The notes under the pieces were generated by a model that was given only the letters and a program-made list of their open reading frames with translations, was not told the DNA's origin and did no database searches. From Bacillota bacterium (lineage in GTDB: Bacteria > Bacillota_A > Clostridia > Lachnospirales > Lachnospiraceae), in contig JAEYMU010000053.1 of assembly GCA_023407175.1 (NCBI GenBank), forward strand, positions 248,001-312,000: 64,000 nt of DNA, in the 5' to 3' direction. Positions within the stretch are counted from its first letter, which is position 1; each line of letters begins with the position of its first letter. The position numbers and the translations under genes are program-made. Below are positions 54,268-62,619 of the stretch, in pieces.

Positions 54268-55275
54268 CTACTCTGAAAACATCTCCAAAAGCTGTTTTAT
54301 ATCAAGCATTCGATCATCTACATAATAGTCGGCATTCGGTTTACCAAAATGCAATTCATGGTATTTCAATCCCCAACGTGCCATTTGCTGTTTTGTAACC
54401 TGGCTCCAGTCAATCCCTGTTACATATCCTCTTGCCGTATGCAAAACAATAGAATTCCCCATATCGTAAAGCCTGTTGATCAGCTCTATCATCTGCATAT
54501 CGGGTTCGGCCAGGGCGTAATCATTATCCTTTTGAAGCCTTGCTACCACACCATCAATATCAAATACAAACCTCTTGTTTCCTGAAGTAATCTTAATGAA
54601 TTCCTCTGCCTTTTTGAATTCCTCTTCTGTATCTATGTCATAATTCCTGCTCATCTCATAACCATATATGTTCCTGCCCGACATGGAGTACTCTTGAAGG
54701 ATTACATACCCTCTGATTACATCAATACAGGCATTCTGATAATATACCTTCGGCAGCTGCTGCCTTGGCATATTATAACATTCCCTGATATCCTTCATTA
54801 CGGGCGTAATAATTCCATTCTCCTGTTTATGCCACATTTTATAAGGAATTTCATTGGCCGGCGCAATGCTTCTTACGGAATCCAGGGAAGGATTCTCCAT
54901 AAGAATTTTTATCATCGAATCAATATCACCTGCATCACGGATTGGATAGGTTGGCCTTAGCTGAACCACGATATCCGCTTCATATCCTTCATTGCTTCGC
55001 AGAAAACTAAGGCAATGAAAGAATGCCTCAACATCCAATGAATGATCCTGTGCATACTCCTTCGGACGCAAAAATGGCACCTCTGCTCCATATTCTCTGC
55101 CAATTGCAGCATATTCTTCACTGTCAGTGCTAAGTATGATGCGGTTAATCAGCTTTGATTGCTTCGCATGTTCAATCGAATAGCTAAGCATGGGCTTTCC
55201 GTTTATCAATCTGATGTTCTTATGAGGAACACTTTTCGACCCGCTTCTGGCAGGTATTACAGCCAGTATATTCAT
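54268..55275 (-). CDS. NeuA-like acylneuraminate cytidylyltransferase fused to a HAD phosphatase
   Basis: In this 335-residue protein, residues 1-228 are a CMP-sialate-synthetase-type domain (ILAVIPARSGSKSVPHKNI, PMLSYSIEHAKQS, LSTDSEEYAAIGREYGAEV, VQLRPTYPIR, NYDIDTEEEF). Residues 235-335 are a HAD domain with motif I FDIDGVVA (Asp239, Asp241), motif II HTARG, and GKPNADYYVDDR. Fusion suggests dephosphorylation of an ulosonate phosphate followed by CMP activation. It directly follows maf, the enzyme that would use the CMP-sugar. Confidence 0.88.
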   Translation of the reverse strand: MNILAVIPARSGSKSVPHKNIRLINGKPMLSYSIEHAKQSKLINRIILSTDSEEYAAIGREYGAEVPFLRPKEYAQDHSLDVEAFFHCLSFLRSNEGYEADIVVQLRPTYPIRDAGDIDSMIKILMENPSLDSVRSIAPANEIPYKMWHKQENGIITPVMKDIRECYNMPRQQLPKVYYQNACIDVIRGYVILQEYSMSGRNIYGYEMSRNYDIDTEEEFKKAEEFIKITSGNKRFVFDIDGVVARLQKDNDYALAEPDMQMIELINRLYDMGNSIVLHTARGYVTGIDWSQVTKQQMARWGLKYHELHFGKPNADYYVDDRMLDIKQLLEMFSE

Positions 55276-55352
55276 TCTTACCTCGTTTCTGTGCTTCTTG
55301 TCCCATTTACAAGTTTGCGCACGCCAGGTTTGTAATTATAGTATAGACACCT

Positions 55353-57200
55353 CTACGCTTCATCTGCGGCAAATTCCCGATATGCGTTTTCCATTATGGG
55401 ACGTATCCGGTCAATTGCTCCCAGCAGCGCCTGATATATCGTTTTTGCGTGCTGATAAGTTGCCAGCCTGTCCTTTGCCTCATCCTCTGTATAAAGATAG
55501 AGATCGGAGATCTGCTCCGAGGTTTCCTTTGAGATGTCCCAGTCCAAAAGCTGGTAGATTGCCTTATCCTCAAGCTCTCTATTGATTTCACGAATACGCT
55601 GGTTTTTCATCTGGCTGGAATTTGTCTCATTGGGGGAATTACTATATTTTTCAAGAAGTCTGTCGCAAAGTGCAATTGCTTCTTCAAGCTTTGGCTTCAT
55701 TTCCGATAAATCTCTTAGATCCTCCTGAACATCCTTTCTGGCCTGCCTTAGCAAATCGGGTACCAGAGTCGGCTCCAGTCGCTTAAGGATACCGCTGCAA
55801 TCAACTTTCGTACTGCAATATTTATCAATCGCTTCCTTCAGGGTCATGATTGTGGTCCCCTTAATTTTCGCTCCTCCCTCAGTGGCGTCGATTACTTCTT
55901 CTCCGTCAAACAGCTCCACCGCATCCTCAAACCATCGAATATAGATATACCAGTCATATCTGGTTTTAATAGGATTTCCATAGATATCCTCCACTATCCG
56001 GGCATTCTCTCCGGCCCCGCTGGCATCTACAATTACCCCTCCCGCATGCGTTGCATTTCCCGCATAGGCAAGATCCTGGCCAATCAGAATAATCCTTTGA
56101 AAGCCCATGGTTTCGCAAAGAGAGAAGGCGCCGGTAGCAACAGAACCGCCGGAACGTATTTCTCCTGTTTCAATGCCAAGCCTCATATAGATGCTCTTAA
56201 TATATCCCTCCACATTATAGAGGATAATTCTCTTTTGGTTTGATGCCAGATTCTCCGGTCTGGAATCAATTCTGCAAAAAACCGGAATATTCCTGCAGAT
56301 TGGATTCGACAAATGGTGCAGAGCCTTTCTAGGGTCCAGAGTTACAATAAAATCCGGTTCTATTCCATGCGCCAGCAGATACTTCATCGCAGTATCTACT
56401 GCAAATATAACCGACTTCCCCTTGGCAAGCTTTAAATCCTCAATATTTTTGTCCAAAGAAGGACCGGCTGCAACGATAATAGCCGGCACCTCCCGGGGGA
56501 AGGCCCCCTGAAGATCTGTCACCACATTGCAATCCCTTAGGAGCTTAAAATTTCTCAATATATTATCAGTGATTACCTTACAGTTAACCACATCCGTATT
56601 TTTATTCACAATGGTACGGTTGATGTTATCATTTATAATTTTATGGAAGGTTTTCAAGCCTTCGTCAAAGAACTCATCATAACCGGGATGAATGCACGCA
56701 ATCTGTGATCTTAAGTTTATCCAGTCAATATATCCGCTAAGCAGATTTTTTATCTCATTGTCATTGACTCCTTCTATGGTTATACTTACATTGCCGGCAC
56801 TGATAATGTCACTGATATCATAATTCTCCATCACAAAATAAAACAGCGAAGGAGAAGGCTCATATACAAACAGTACACCCCGGTCTCCTAACTGCTTTAA
56901 CAGTTCCCGTACAAAGATGCCATTACCGATTCCAAACATAGAAACGACAATCCCCAGATTCTTCATCTCATACTGCCGTACCCAGCGCTGTGCTTCATGA
57001 ATTGGGCTATAAAGGCTATTAAGGCGAATACTCTTTCCATTCCCGGAAAGCATCAGGGCAGTATCTCCATCCCTTGTCTCAAGAAGTTCGAAGCAATCTG
57101 CCCCTTCCGATGTATTCCCTTCCGTATATTCCTTTAATTTCTTACTTAGATAGCTTTTGCTGCTTTCTATCGCCTTCATATTTTTATAAAAATATGACAT
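55353..57200 (-). CDS. Maf-family (MAF_flag10) flagellin glycosyltransferase lacking the helical N-domain
   Basis: This 615-residue protein has the Maf N-domain (LVVSMFGIGNGIFVREL-type region, LFVYEPSPSLFYFV) and the catalytic core (PAIIVAAGPSLDKNIEDL, FIVTLDPRKALHH, IRSGGSVATGAFSLCETMGF, ILIGQDLAYAGNATHAGG) followed by a long helical C-terminus (ATEGGAKIKGTTIMTL, RQARKDVQEDLRDLSEMKP). Unlike the paralogs at 24854 and 29250 it has no N-terminal helical domain; a similar domain is encoded by the separate gene 60 bp upstream. It is the Maf closest to flagellin and neuA, so it is the best candidate for flagellin modification. Confidence 0.92.
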   Translation of the reverse strand: MSYFYKNMKAIESSKSYLSKKLKEYTEGNTSEGADCFELLETRDGDTALMLSGNGKSIRLNSLYSPIHEAQRWVRQYEMKNLGIVVSMFGIGNGIFVRELLKQLGDRGVLFVYEPSPSLFYFVMENYDISDIISAGNVSITIEGVNDNEIKNLLSGYIDWINLRSQIACIHPGYDEFFDEGLKTFHKIINDNINRTIVNKNTDVVNCKVITDNILRNFKLLRDCNVVTDLQGAFPREVPAIIVAAGPSLDKNIEDLKLAKGKSVIFAVDTAMKYLLAHGIEPDFIVTLDPRKALHHLSNPICRNIPVFCRIDSRPENLASNQKRIILYNVEGYIKSIYMRLGIETGEIRSGGSVATGAFSLCETMGFQRIILIGQDLAYAGNATHAGGVIVDASGAGENARIVEDIYGNPIKTRYDWYIYIRWFEDAVELFDGEEVIDATEGGAKIKGTTIMTLKEAIDKYCSTKVDCSGILKRLEPTLVPDLLRQARKDVQEDLRDLSEMKPKLEEAIALCDRLLEKYSNSPNETNSSQMKNQRIREINRELEDKAIYQLLDWDISKETSEQISDLYLYTEDEAKDRLATYQHAKTIYQALLGAIDRIRPIMENAYREFAADEA

Positions 57201-57260
57201 ATTATTTTCTCCATTTCAATGCATATAAATTACTGCTTAAGGTGTTACAAAGCACTGTTA

Positions 57261-57581
57261 TTATGATATCCGAGAAATAATTTCCTCAAACTGCTGCGTT
57301 GTCTCCAGAGACAGAATATCAGCTAAAAGAACGCTGTCCTGCTCCTCCATCGCCTTCATGGCCGCTGTCAGAGTCTGAACCAGCCTTGCTTCATCAAAAG
57401 AAAAAGTGTTTAATGCCTCTGATCTATATGCAAACAGCTGATCCACAGCTATCATGATATTTCCAAGTAAACCGTCCAGCCTCCGATATCCCTCCGACAG
57501 TTTTTGCTGATACAAATAATCCGTCACTGTTGTTATCTCCTCAAGAAGCTGGTTCAAATCATTCATTAATCTTTCCTTCAT
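57261..57581 (-). CDS. Small helical protein equivalent to the N-terminal domain of the Maf paralogs
   Basis: This 106-residue all-helical protein lies between flagellin and maf. Its end, LTAAMKAMEEQDSVLLADIL, aligns with LNDILQAQSSRDYVLLADLL in the Maf at 29250 and LTGILEAQKNKDFILLADLL in the truncated Maf at 24854, and the upstream helices match in length and pattern. I do not recognise a named family. It could be a chaperone or adaptor that brings flagellin to the Maf enzyme. GGAGTTCTT precedes the ATG. It is read through from the flagellin unit or from its own promoter. Confidence 0.78.
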   Translation of the reverse strand: MKERLMNDLNQLLEEITTVTDYLYQQKLSEGYRRLDGLLGNIMIAVDQLFAYRSEALNTFSFDEARLVQTLTAAMKAMEEQDSVLLADILSLETTQQFEEIISRIS

Positions 57582-57622
57582 AAGAACTCCTTATTAAATC
57601 CGATCTATCAATCTTTAAGTAA

Positions 57623-57652
57623 AATGGGGTTGACCTTAAGGTCAGCCCCATT
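57623..57652 (-). terminator. Flagellin gene terminator
   Basis: A 15-bp inverted repeat (57623-57637 with 57638-57652, one mismatch, turning at TTAA) starts 26 bases after the flagellin stop; CATTTTACTT follows on the minus strand. Confidence 0.8.
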
Positions 57653-57677
57653 ATCACCATGGTAATATTCGTAATAC

Positions 57678-58496
57678 TTACTGCAATAATGACAATACAC
57701 CCTGGGTGGATTGATTTGCCTGTGCAAGCATTGATTGTGCAGCCTGCTGCAGGATATTGCTCTTGGAGTAGGATACCATTTCTTTTGCCATATCAACGTC
57801 ACGGATACGGGACTCAGCTGCCTGAAGATTCTCGGATGTGTTGTCGGCATTGGCAATTGTATGCTCCAATCTGTTCTGCAGAGCACCCAGCTTAGATCTT
57901 GCGGTAGAAACAGACTTAATCGCAGCATCCAGTACAGACAACTGCTTCGTTGCAATATCATAAGAACTAACATTGTTCTTAACATTGGTAATCGATAAGC
58001 CCTTAGCAGTCATATCCTTGATGGTGAAGCTAATCTTCTGGCTCATGTTAGCGCCTACCTGAAGGCTCTTATTCTGGAACTTACCACTCAGAAGCTTAAT
58101 GGTGTTGAACTCTGTCTGCTTTGCAATACGGGAAACCTCACAGGTCAAAGCGGAAAGCTCTTCCTTGATCGCGCTGCGGTCTGTCGATACGTTGGTATCG
58201 TTTGCAGCCTGAACTGTCAGTTCTCTCATTCTCTGCAGAATAGAATGTGTTTCACTTAACGCACCTTCTGCTGTCTGAATTAAGGAGATACCGTCCTGTG
58301 CATTAGCGGAAGCCTGCTCAAGACCTCTGATCTGTCCGCGCATCTTTTCAGAGATGGAAAGACCTGCTGCATCATCACCTGCACGGTTAATTCTGTAACC
58401 GGAAGATAACTTCTCTGTTGATTTTGCAAGATTACCTGTTGTAATGCCTAACTGTCTGTTTGTGTTAGCTGCCGCCATATTATGTTGTACTATCAT
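57678..58496 (-). CDS. hag: Flagellin, minimal D0/D1 type
   Basis: This 272-residue flagellin has the N-terminal D0/D1 (MIVQHNMAAANTNRQLG, LSSGYRINRAGDDAAGLSISEKMR, QDGISLIQTAEGAL, RMRELTVQAANDT, QTEFNTIKLL) and C-terminal D1/D0 (LGALQNRLEHTIANADNTSENL, ESRIRDVDMAKEMVSYSKSNIL, QAAQSMLAQANQS). Only about 50 residues lie between, so there are no D2/D3 domains; this is the same minimal architecture as Bacillus Hag. Ser/Thr in the short centre are potential glycosylation sites. It has its own SigD promoter, a CsrA-type leader and a terminator. Confidence 0.98.
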   Translation of the reverse strand: MIVQHNMAAANTNRQLGITTGNLAKSTEKLSSGYRINRAGDDAAGLSISEKMRGQIRGLEQASANAQDGISLIQTAEGALSETHSILQRMRELTVQAANDTNVSTDRSAIKEELSALTCEVSRIAKQTEFNTIKLLSGKFQNKSLQVGANMSQKISFTIKDMTAKGLSITNVKNNVSSYDIATKQLSVLDAAIKSVSTARSKLGALQNRLEHTIANADNTSENLQAAESRIRDVDMAKEMVSYSKSNILQQAAQSMLAQANQSTQGVLSLLQ

Positions 58497-58502
58497 ACTT
58501 AT

Positions 58503-58543
58503 TCCTCCTTGAAATATAGTGTGTTAGCAGCATCCATGCTGCT
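58503..58543 (-). promoter_or_regulatory. Flagellin mRNA leader: GGA-loop hairpin plus GGA Shine-Dalgarno (putative CsrA sites)
   Basis: On the mRNA strand AGCAGC and GCUGCU pair (58526-58543) around an AUGGAU loop, and AAGGAGGAA forms the ribosome site 16 bases further on (about 58503-58510). A GGAUG in a hairpin loop plus a second GGA in the Shine-Dalgarno is the layout of the Bacillus hag leader bound by CsrA. csrA and its antagonist fliW are 3.3 kb away. Confidence 0.7.
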
Positions 58544-58620
58544 TTATTTTTTCTCTTGTCCGGCCGTACGCTCCATCAAAGAGATTTAACTTATAGTAAG
58601 AAGTATCCTTACCTGTAATA

Positions 58621-58648
58621 TATATCGGTATCATTTATCAAAACTTTA
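58621..58648 (-). promoter_or_regulatory. SigD (sigma-28) promoter of flagellin
   Basis: On the minus strand TAAAGTTT (58641-58648) and CCGATATA (58621-58628); counted from TAAA there are 15 bases to ACCGATAT. This is a near-consensus flagellar sigma promoter. Transcription should begin near 58613, giving a leader of about 115 bases. Confidence 0.88.
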
Positions 58649-58666
58649 GGGTCATTCAGTTTTTTT

Positions 58667-59164
58667 TTATTTTTTTTTGTCGTAAAATACCGAAGGAATC
58701 TCATGCTGCTTCGTCATGGTTTTATAATAATTGGTCACTGTTCTGCTGCTTATCCTGGAATTTTTAATTTCCCTGCGTTTCCTTGAAAAATAAGCCTCCA
58801 TACGGGTCTTATTTCGCTTTTCCATCGCCTGCAGCTCGACGCTCATATCCGTAATGACTGCAATCAATTCTTTCAGACCATTAATATCATCTTTGTACTT
58901 ATCCTTATCTGTGACAAGTTCCTCTCTCACACTTTGATAGAGCTGTTCAAAACCATCGTCCAGTTTTGACAGGATATTAATCTGTTCTTCCTTCTGTGAT
59001 ACGGTCTTAAGAAATTCATCCTCTTCAAAATTATCCATGGTGATAATACATTCCTGCTGCTTCGTAAGCGCCAGTAATTCCCCCAGTATCTCAGTCTTTT
59101 TCTTTAAGGTATCAGCCAGCAATCTGATATAAGTCTGTCTGGCAGCCTGATTATCCAACTCCAT
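58667..59164 (-). CDS. FlgN-like flagellar export chaperone
   Basis: This 165-residue helical, charged protein (LLADTLKKKTEILGELLALTKQQECII, then a coiled-coil region and a basic tail IKNSRISSRTVTNYYKTM) has the length and pattern of FlgN-type chaperones for the hook-junction proteins FlgK/FlgL, and lies after fliS. Similarity is weak at the residue level, so it could also be a FliT-like factor. The ATG 59164 has GGAG six bases upstream. The last codons are in a run of nine A residues just before the stop. Confidence 0.6.
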   Translation of the reverse strand: MELDNQAARQTYIRLLADTLKKKTEILGELLALTKQQECIITMDNFEEDEFLKTVSQKEEQINILSKLDDGFEQLYQSVREELVTDKDKYKDDINGLKELIAVITDMSVELQAMEKRNKTRMEAYFSRKRREIKNSRISSRTVTNYYKTMTKQHEIPSVFYDKKK

Positions 59165-59241
59165 CGCGTACTCCATTCTATTTTACACAATACAAAGTCC
59201 ATATCTGAGATTACACAGCTCAAAGACGGCCATCATCTTTC

Positions 59242-59607
59242 CTACGCCAGACGCATAACTTCCTTCCAGGTATCCCGCATCTCTCTCATGTAGCCAAGTG
59301 CCTCCTCTAAAAGGGAAGGATCTTTTTTTATATTGGCCTGTATTAATCTGCTATAAATTAATTCGTAAACCTCATCAAAGCTCTTTGCCACAGGGTATTT
59401 GAAATCAAGAGTTGAGCGAAGCTCGGAAATGATACGTTCCGCTTTAATAATATTAATATTTATCTTCCCATAATCCCTCTTCTCAAACCCGATCAATGCC
59501 AGATTGCTAAATTTAATCGCTCCTTCATAAAGCATCAGCGTAAGCTCTGCCGGTGTGGCGGTAAGAACCTTGCTGTCTTTATATGCTGCTGCAGCATTCA
59601 TAGCCAT
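59242..59607 (-). CDS. fliS: Flagellin-specific export chaperone FliS
   Basis: This 121-residue four-helix chaperone has the FliS landmarks AYKDSKVLTATPAELTLMLYEGAIKF, then KININIIKAERIISELRSTLDF and the C-terminal RDTWKEVM. It binds the flagellin C-terminus and prevents premature polymerisation; in Bacillus FliS also favours FliW-flagellin interaction. GGAGG is eight bases before the ATG. It follows fliD. Confidence 0.96.
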   Translation of the reverse strand: MAMNAAAAYKDSKVLTATPAELTLMLYEGAIKFSNLALIGFEKRDYGKININIIKAERIISELRSTLDFKYPVAKSFDEVYELIYSRLIQANIKKDPSLLEEALGYMREMRDTWKEVMRLA

Positions 59608-59662
59608 AATAAATTCCTCCTGTTTTTTATTTCTGTAACCCCCTTCGGGTAAATCAAATTCA

Positions 59663-61186
59663 TCAGCTGCTGCTTCCTAACAATGCCGTAAGGGAAGAGC
59701 TTTGAGAATTTAATTTGGACATTGCTGTCTCCATCGCCGAGAATTGCTTATAATATCTGTCCTCCAGATCGGTCAGCTTACTCTCCATGGTATCCAGATC
59801 ATCCTTATAATCATCAATCTGTTTGTTTAATTCCTTATCATTGTATAAGGTCAGTGCGCTTCGCAGAGTAGAGCTCTTCATTTGACTGGAAAATGAGGTA
59901 TAAAGGTTAGAGGCCAGTCCCGCTATTACCTTTGCTACCGTATCCGGATCGTCTTCAATTGCCGCCAAAAGCTTGTCATCTTCACTGGAAGTAAGCGTAT
60001 CATCCGAATCGCCGTCAATATGAAGCAGTCCGTTTTCAGTATAAACCGCCGTACTGATGCCATAGGAAGATAACGCATAGTTTTTACCATTTACGTTTAC
60101 AGAACCGCTCATGGAGGATCGCATGGTAGAAATCAGGGTATTCAGGTTTCCGTCCCTGCGAAGCAGGGAATCTTTAATCTTTGTCTCCCATTTCTCTATC
60201 TCATCATCCGACATTGCTTCTTTTTGATCATCCGTAAGCGGATCATAACCCTTTGACGAATCTGCACTATAATATGTATTCATCTGCTTAAGTATTTCAT
60301 TATACTCTTTTAAGAAGCTCTTTACCATATCATATACAGCCTGGGAATCATTTGTTACGTTGAGATTTATCACCTCATCATCCGCAGTCGATTCCGTATT
60401 GCTGCCATCCGTAACCGATTTTAAGGTAATAGTCAATCCATTGACGCTTACCGTATTGGAGGAGTTGGACATCGCAACTCCATTATATTCAAATTTCGCA
60501 TTTTGCCCGGCTATCAGAGTCATATCAGCACTGCCGCTGGCAACCGGTGTACCGCTGCTTTTATTAATTTCATTCAGGCCAAGTGCCGCCAATGCAGTTG
60601 TATTGGAGGAAGATAAGGAAAACGAATTATCACTTCCGCTCTGCTTGGAGCTGATATATAACCGTTTTTGCGTAGTATCAAAACTGGCATTCAAGCCCGC
60701 GCTTTTCAAGTTTGATACCAGACTGCTGACTGTAGAATTCTCATCAACCGTAATTGTCTTAGCACTTGATCCAACCCCAACTGAAATCGTATCTCCTGCC
60801 GCATAGCCAAGGCTCGTAAGCTTTGTATTGGAGGCTACACCTGTAAGTGCAGCTCCGGTGACATTCTGAGCTGTAGCAAGCTGGCTGATTTTTAATGTAT
60901 GTGTTCCCGAAGGCGCATTGGAATTAGCCGTAACTGTAGCATTATTTTCATCTGACGACGTAGCTTTTTTCGTATTATAATTTGACTGCAGCTTTATCTT
61001 TGAAAGACTCCCGGTATAAAGAGAATAAAGCTTCGAGTTCAGAGACTTCCAGATATCCTGCTTCCACTCCGAGGTCGTAATCTTATTTTCAATCTTTGTT
61101 GCCTTCATACGCTGGGCACTCATCAGCTCTTTTACAATACTGTCCGTATCCATATTGGATACCAAACCTGACATTTTGATTGCCAT
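59663..61186 (-). CDS. fliD: Flagellar hook-associated protein 2 (filament cap)
   Basis: This 507-residue cap protein begins IKMSGLVSNMDTDSIVKELMSAQRM with SEWKQDIWKSLNSKLYSLY, the FliD_N signature, contains a Ser/Asn/Thr-rich central region, and ends in a FliD_C coiled coil (INKQ-type region NKQIDDYKDDLDTMESKLTDLEDRYYKQF, AMSKLNSQSSSLTALLG). It caps the filament and guides flagellin assembly. GGAGGT precedes the ATG; the gene lies 11 bp after flaG. Confidence 0.97.
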   Translation of the reverse strand: MAIKMSGLVSNMDTDSIVKELMSAQRMKATKIENKITTSEWKQDIWKSLNSKLYSLYTGSLSKIKLQSNYNTKKATSSDENNATVTANSNAPSGTHTLKISQLATAQNVTGAALTGVASNTKLTSLGYAAGDTISVGVGSSAKTITVDENSTVSSLVSNLKSAGLNASFDTTQKRLYISSKQSGSDNSFSLSSSNTTALAALGLNEINKSSGTPVASGSADMTLIAGQNAKFEYNGVAMSNSSNTVSVNGLTITLKSVTDGSNTESTADDEVINLNVTNDSQAVYDMVKSFLKEYNEILKQMNTYYSADSSKGYDPLTDDQKEAMSDDEIEKWETKIKDSLLRRDGNLNTLISTMRSSMSGSVNVNGKNYALSSYGISTAVYTENGLLHIDGDSDDTLTSSEDDKLLAAIEDDPDTVAKVIAGLASNLYTSFSSQMKSSTLRSALTLYNDKELNKQIDDYKDDLDTMESKLTDLEDRYYKQFSAMETAMSKLNSQSSSLTALLGSSS

Positions 61187-61197
61187 AAGTACACCTC

Positions 61198-61611
61198 CTA
61201 TCTTCTTTCATCCACGAGAAGTCCGGCCATCTCCCACATCTTTTCCAGCATTTTCAATGTATCATCCGGAGGAATCTCTCTGACTACCTCTTCTGTCTCT
61301 CTGTCGATTACCTTAATGGATATTCTTTTTGTTTCCTCATGATATGCGAATTCACATCTGGTCATATGCTCTCTCATCTTACTGTTGGCCTTTGAAATCG
61401 CATCCTTGATCTGCTTATCCGAAGCTGATCTTTCCTTTTGCCCGCCGCTCTGCTCATTACTGCTCTGATTGCTCTCAGCGGTTGTTATTACGGCAGGTGT
61501 CTCGGTAATATTCAGGCTTACCGCCCCGTCGTTCTGTATAGGATTGACATCCTGTTTCTTCTGAGGAATTGCTTCACCATAGATTCCTCCTGTAATTGCT
61601 CCTAATGCCAT
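61198..61611 (-). CDS. flaG: FlaG-family flagellar protein
   Basis: This 137-residue protein has a disordered Ser/Gln-rich N-terminal half and the conserved FlaG C-terminus (CEFAYHEETKRISIKVIDRETEEVVREIPPDD region, LKMLEKMWEMAGLLVD). FlaG proteins influence filament length. I choose the ATG at 61611 with GGAGGT eight bases upstream; the frame is open for 30 more codons that look non-coding. It is the first gene of the flaG-fliD-fliS-flgN unit. Confidence 0.9.
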   Translation of the reverse strand: MALGAITGGIYGEAIPQKKQDVNPIQNDGAVSLNITETPAVITTAESNQSSNEQSGGQKERSASDKQIKDAISKANSKMREHMTRCEFAYHEETKRISIKVIDRETEEVVREIPPDDTLKMLEKMWEMAGLLVDERR

Positions 61612-61716
61612 AATAATACACCTCCATGTGTCTTGTTTCCAACCTGTTTTTGTTAAAGTACAGCTAATGCTTTGCCATCCTTGACCGTATATAATCCGCA
61701 TTAACGTCTATATCCT

Positions 61717-61743
61717 ATATCGGATATACACCCCAAAATATTA
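61717..61743 (-). promoter_or_regulatory. SigD-type promoter of flaG-fliD-fliS
   Basis: On the minus strand TAAT (61740-61743), 15 bases, TCCGATAT (61717-61724), about 105 bases before flaG and just after the csrA terminator. Confidence 0.65.
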
Positions 61744-61778
61744 ATATCTGTTTTTAAAAACTTTTGATAATAGCAAAA

Positions 61779-61806
61779 AAAGCTATGATACCACTATCAT
61801 AGCTTT
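61779..61806 (-). terminator. Rho-independent terminator after csrA
   Basis: A perfect 12-bp stem, AAAGCTATGATA (61779-61790) with TATCATAGCTTT (61795-61806) and 4-base loop, followed on the minus strand by a T7 run. It ends the flgL-fliW-csrA transcript. Confidence 0.92.
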
Positions 61807-61836
61807 GCTTTTCCATCTGTCTTCCTTGTCATTTCG

Positions 61837-62058
61837 CTATTTAAACAGCTTTTTTATTATCTCTTCCGGAGCAGTTGTCTCTGCTGCCTCCTTGTTGGAT
61901 TCCTTAATCTGAAGATAAATCTCCTTGCGGTAAATCGGGACGGATTTCGGCGCATTTATTCCAATCTTTACCTGATCTCCCTTAACCTCCAATATGGTCA
62001 GTTCTATTTCATTTCCTATCATGATGGATTCATTAACTTTTCTCGACAGGGCCAGCAT
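61837..62058 (-). CDS. csrA: Carbon storage regulator CsrA
   Basis: This 73-residue RNA-binding dimer has [41 protein letters not shown] with the RNA-contact residues at both ends, and a short extra tail. In Bacillus CsrA blocks hag translation by binding two GGA sites in the leader. FliW, encoded immediately upstream with one base between, is its antagonist. The Shine-Dalgarno AAGGAGG is inside the fliW 3' end. Its probable target is the flagellin leader at 58503-58543. Confidence 0.97.
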   Translation of the reverse strand: MLALSRKVNESIMIGNEIELTILEVKGDQVKIGINAPKSVPIYRKEIYLQIKESNKEAAETTAPEEIIKKLFK

Positions 62059-62059
62059 A

Positions 62060-62518
62060 TTATTTGCCCTCCTTTGCTGCTTTCAATTGATCATAAAAGT
62101 AATATTTGACTTCATAATCCTGATTATCTACAATGATCTGTGCACCCTTTTTCGTATCTGTATTAATGATAAAGGGAGCCTTTAAGTTAGCTGAAATCTT
62201 CTCCAGCTCAGCGGGAACCGTTATTGTTACCAATACCGCGATATTTTCCTGTGTTACGGTGCCAAGAGGCTTAAGCAGCTCATCCTCCACCTCCGGATTA
62301 TAATCACTCCTTACTAAAAAAGGATTGATCACAGGTATGGCAAGAGCCTCCTCGTCCAAGCTCTGAAGCCAGGAGATATCAGATCTCTCACCGTCTTCCT
62401 CATCAAACAAAATGGTATATTTCTTATATTCCTCAAAGCCCAGAATACCACTCTCAAAATAAAGAATTTTGTCTTCCTCCAAATCTATCTCCCCAAAATG
62501 TCTTGTCTTAACCAACAT
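62060..62518 (-). CDS. fliW: Flagellar assembly factor FliW
   Basis: This 152-residue protein ([52 protein letters not shown]) is full length for FliW. It binds free flagellin or CsrA, so that flagellin export releases FliW to inactivate CsrA. The ATG 62518 has GGAAGGT seven bases upstream; a GTG three codons earlier is less likely. It is coupled to csrA and downstream of flgL. Confidence 0.96.
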   Translation of the reverse strand: MLVKTRHFGEIDLEEDKILYFESGILGFEEYKKYTILFDEEDGERSDISWLQSLDEEALAIPVINPFLVRSDYNPEVEDELLKPLGTVTQENIAVLVTITVPAELEKISANLKAPFIINTDTKKGAQIIVDNQDYEVKYYFYDQLKAAKEGK

Positions 62519-62619
62519 ACTAAGCACCTTCCTTTCCCCATACTCATTCTTTCGTGATCAGAAAATCACTTCTGATTATTTATTATAAATGAATTTTATC
62601 TAAATTGCATTATAGAATT

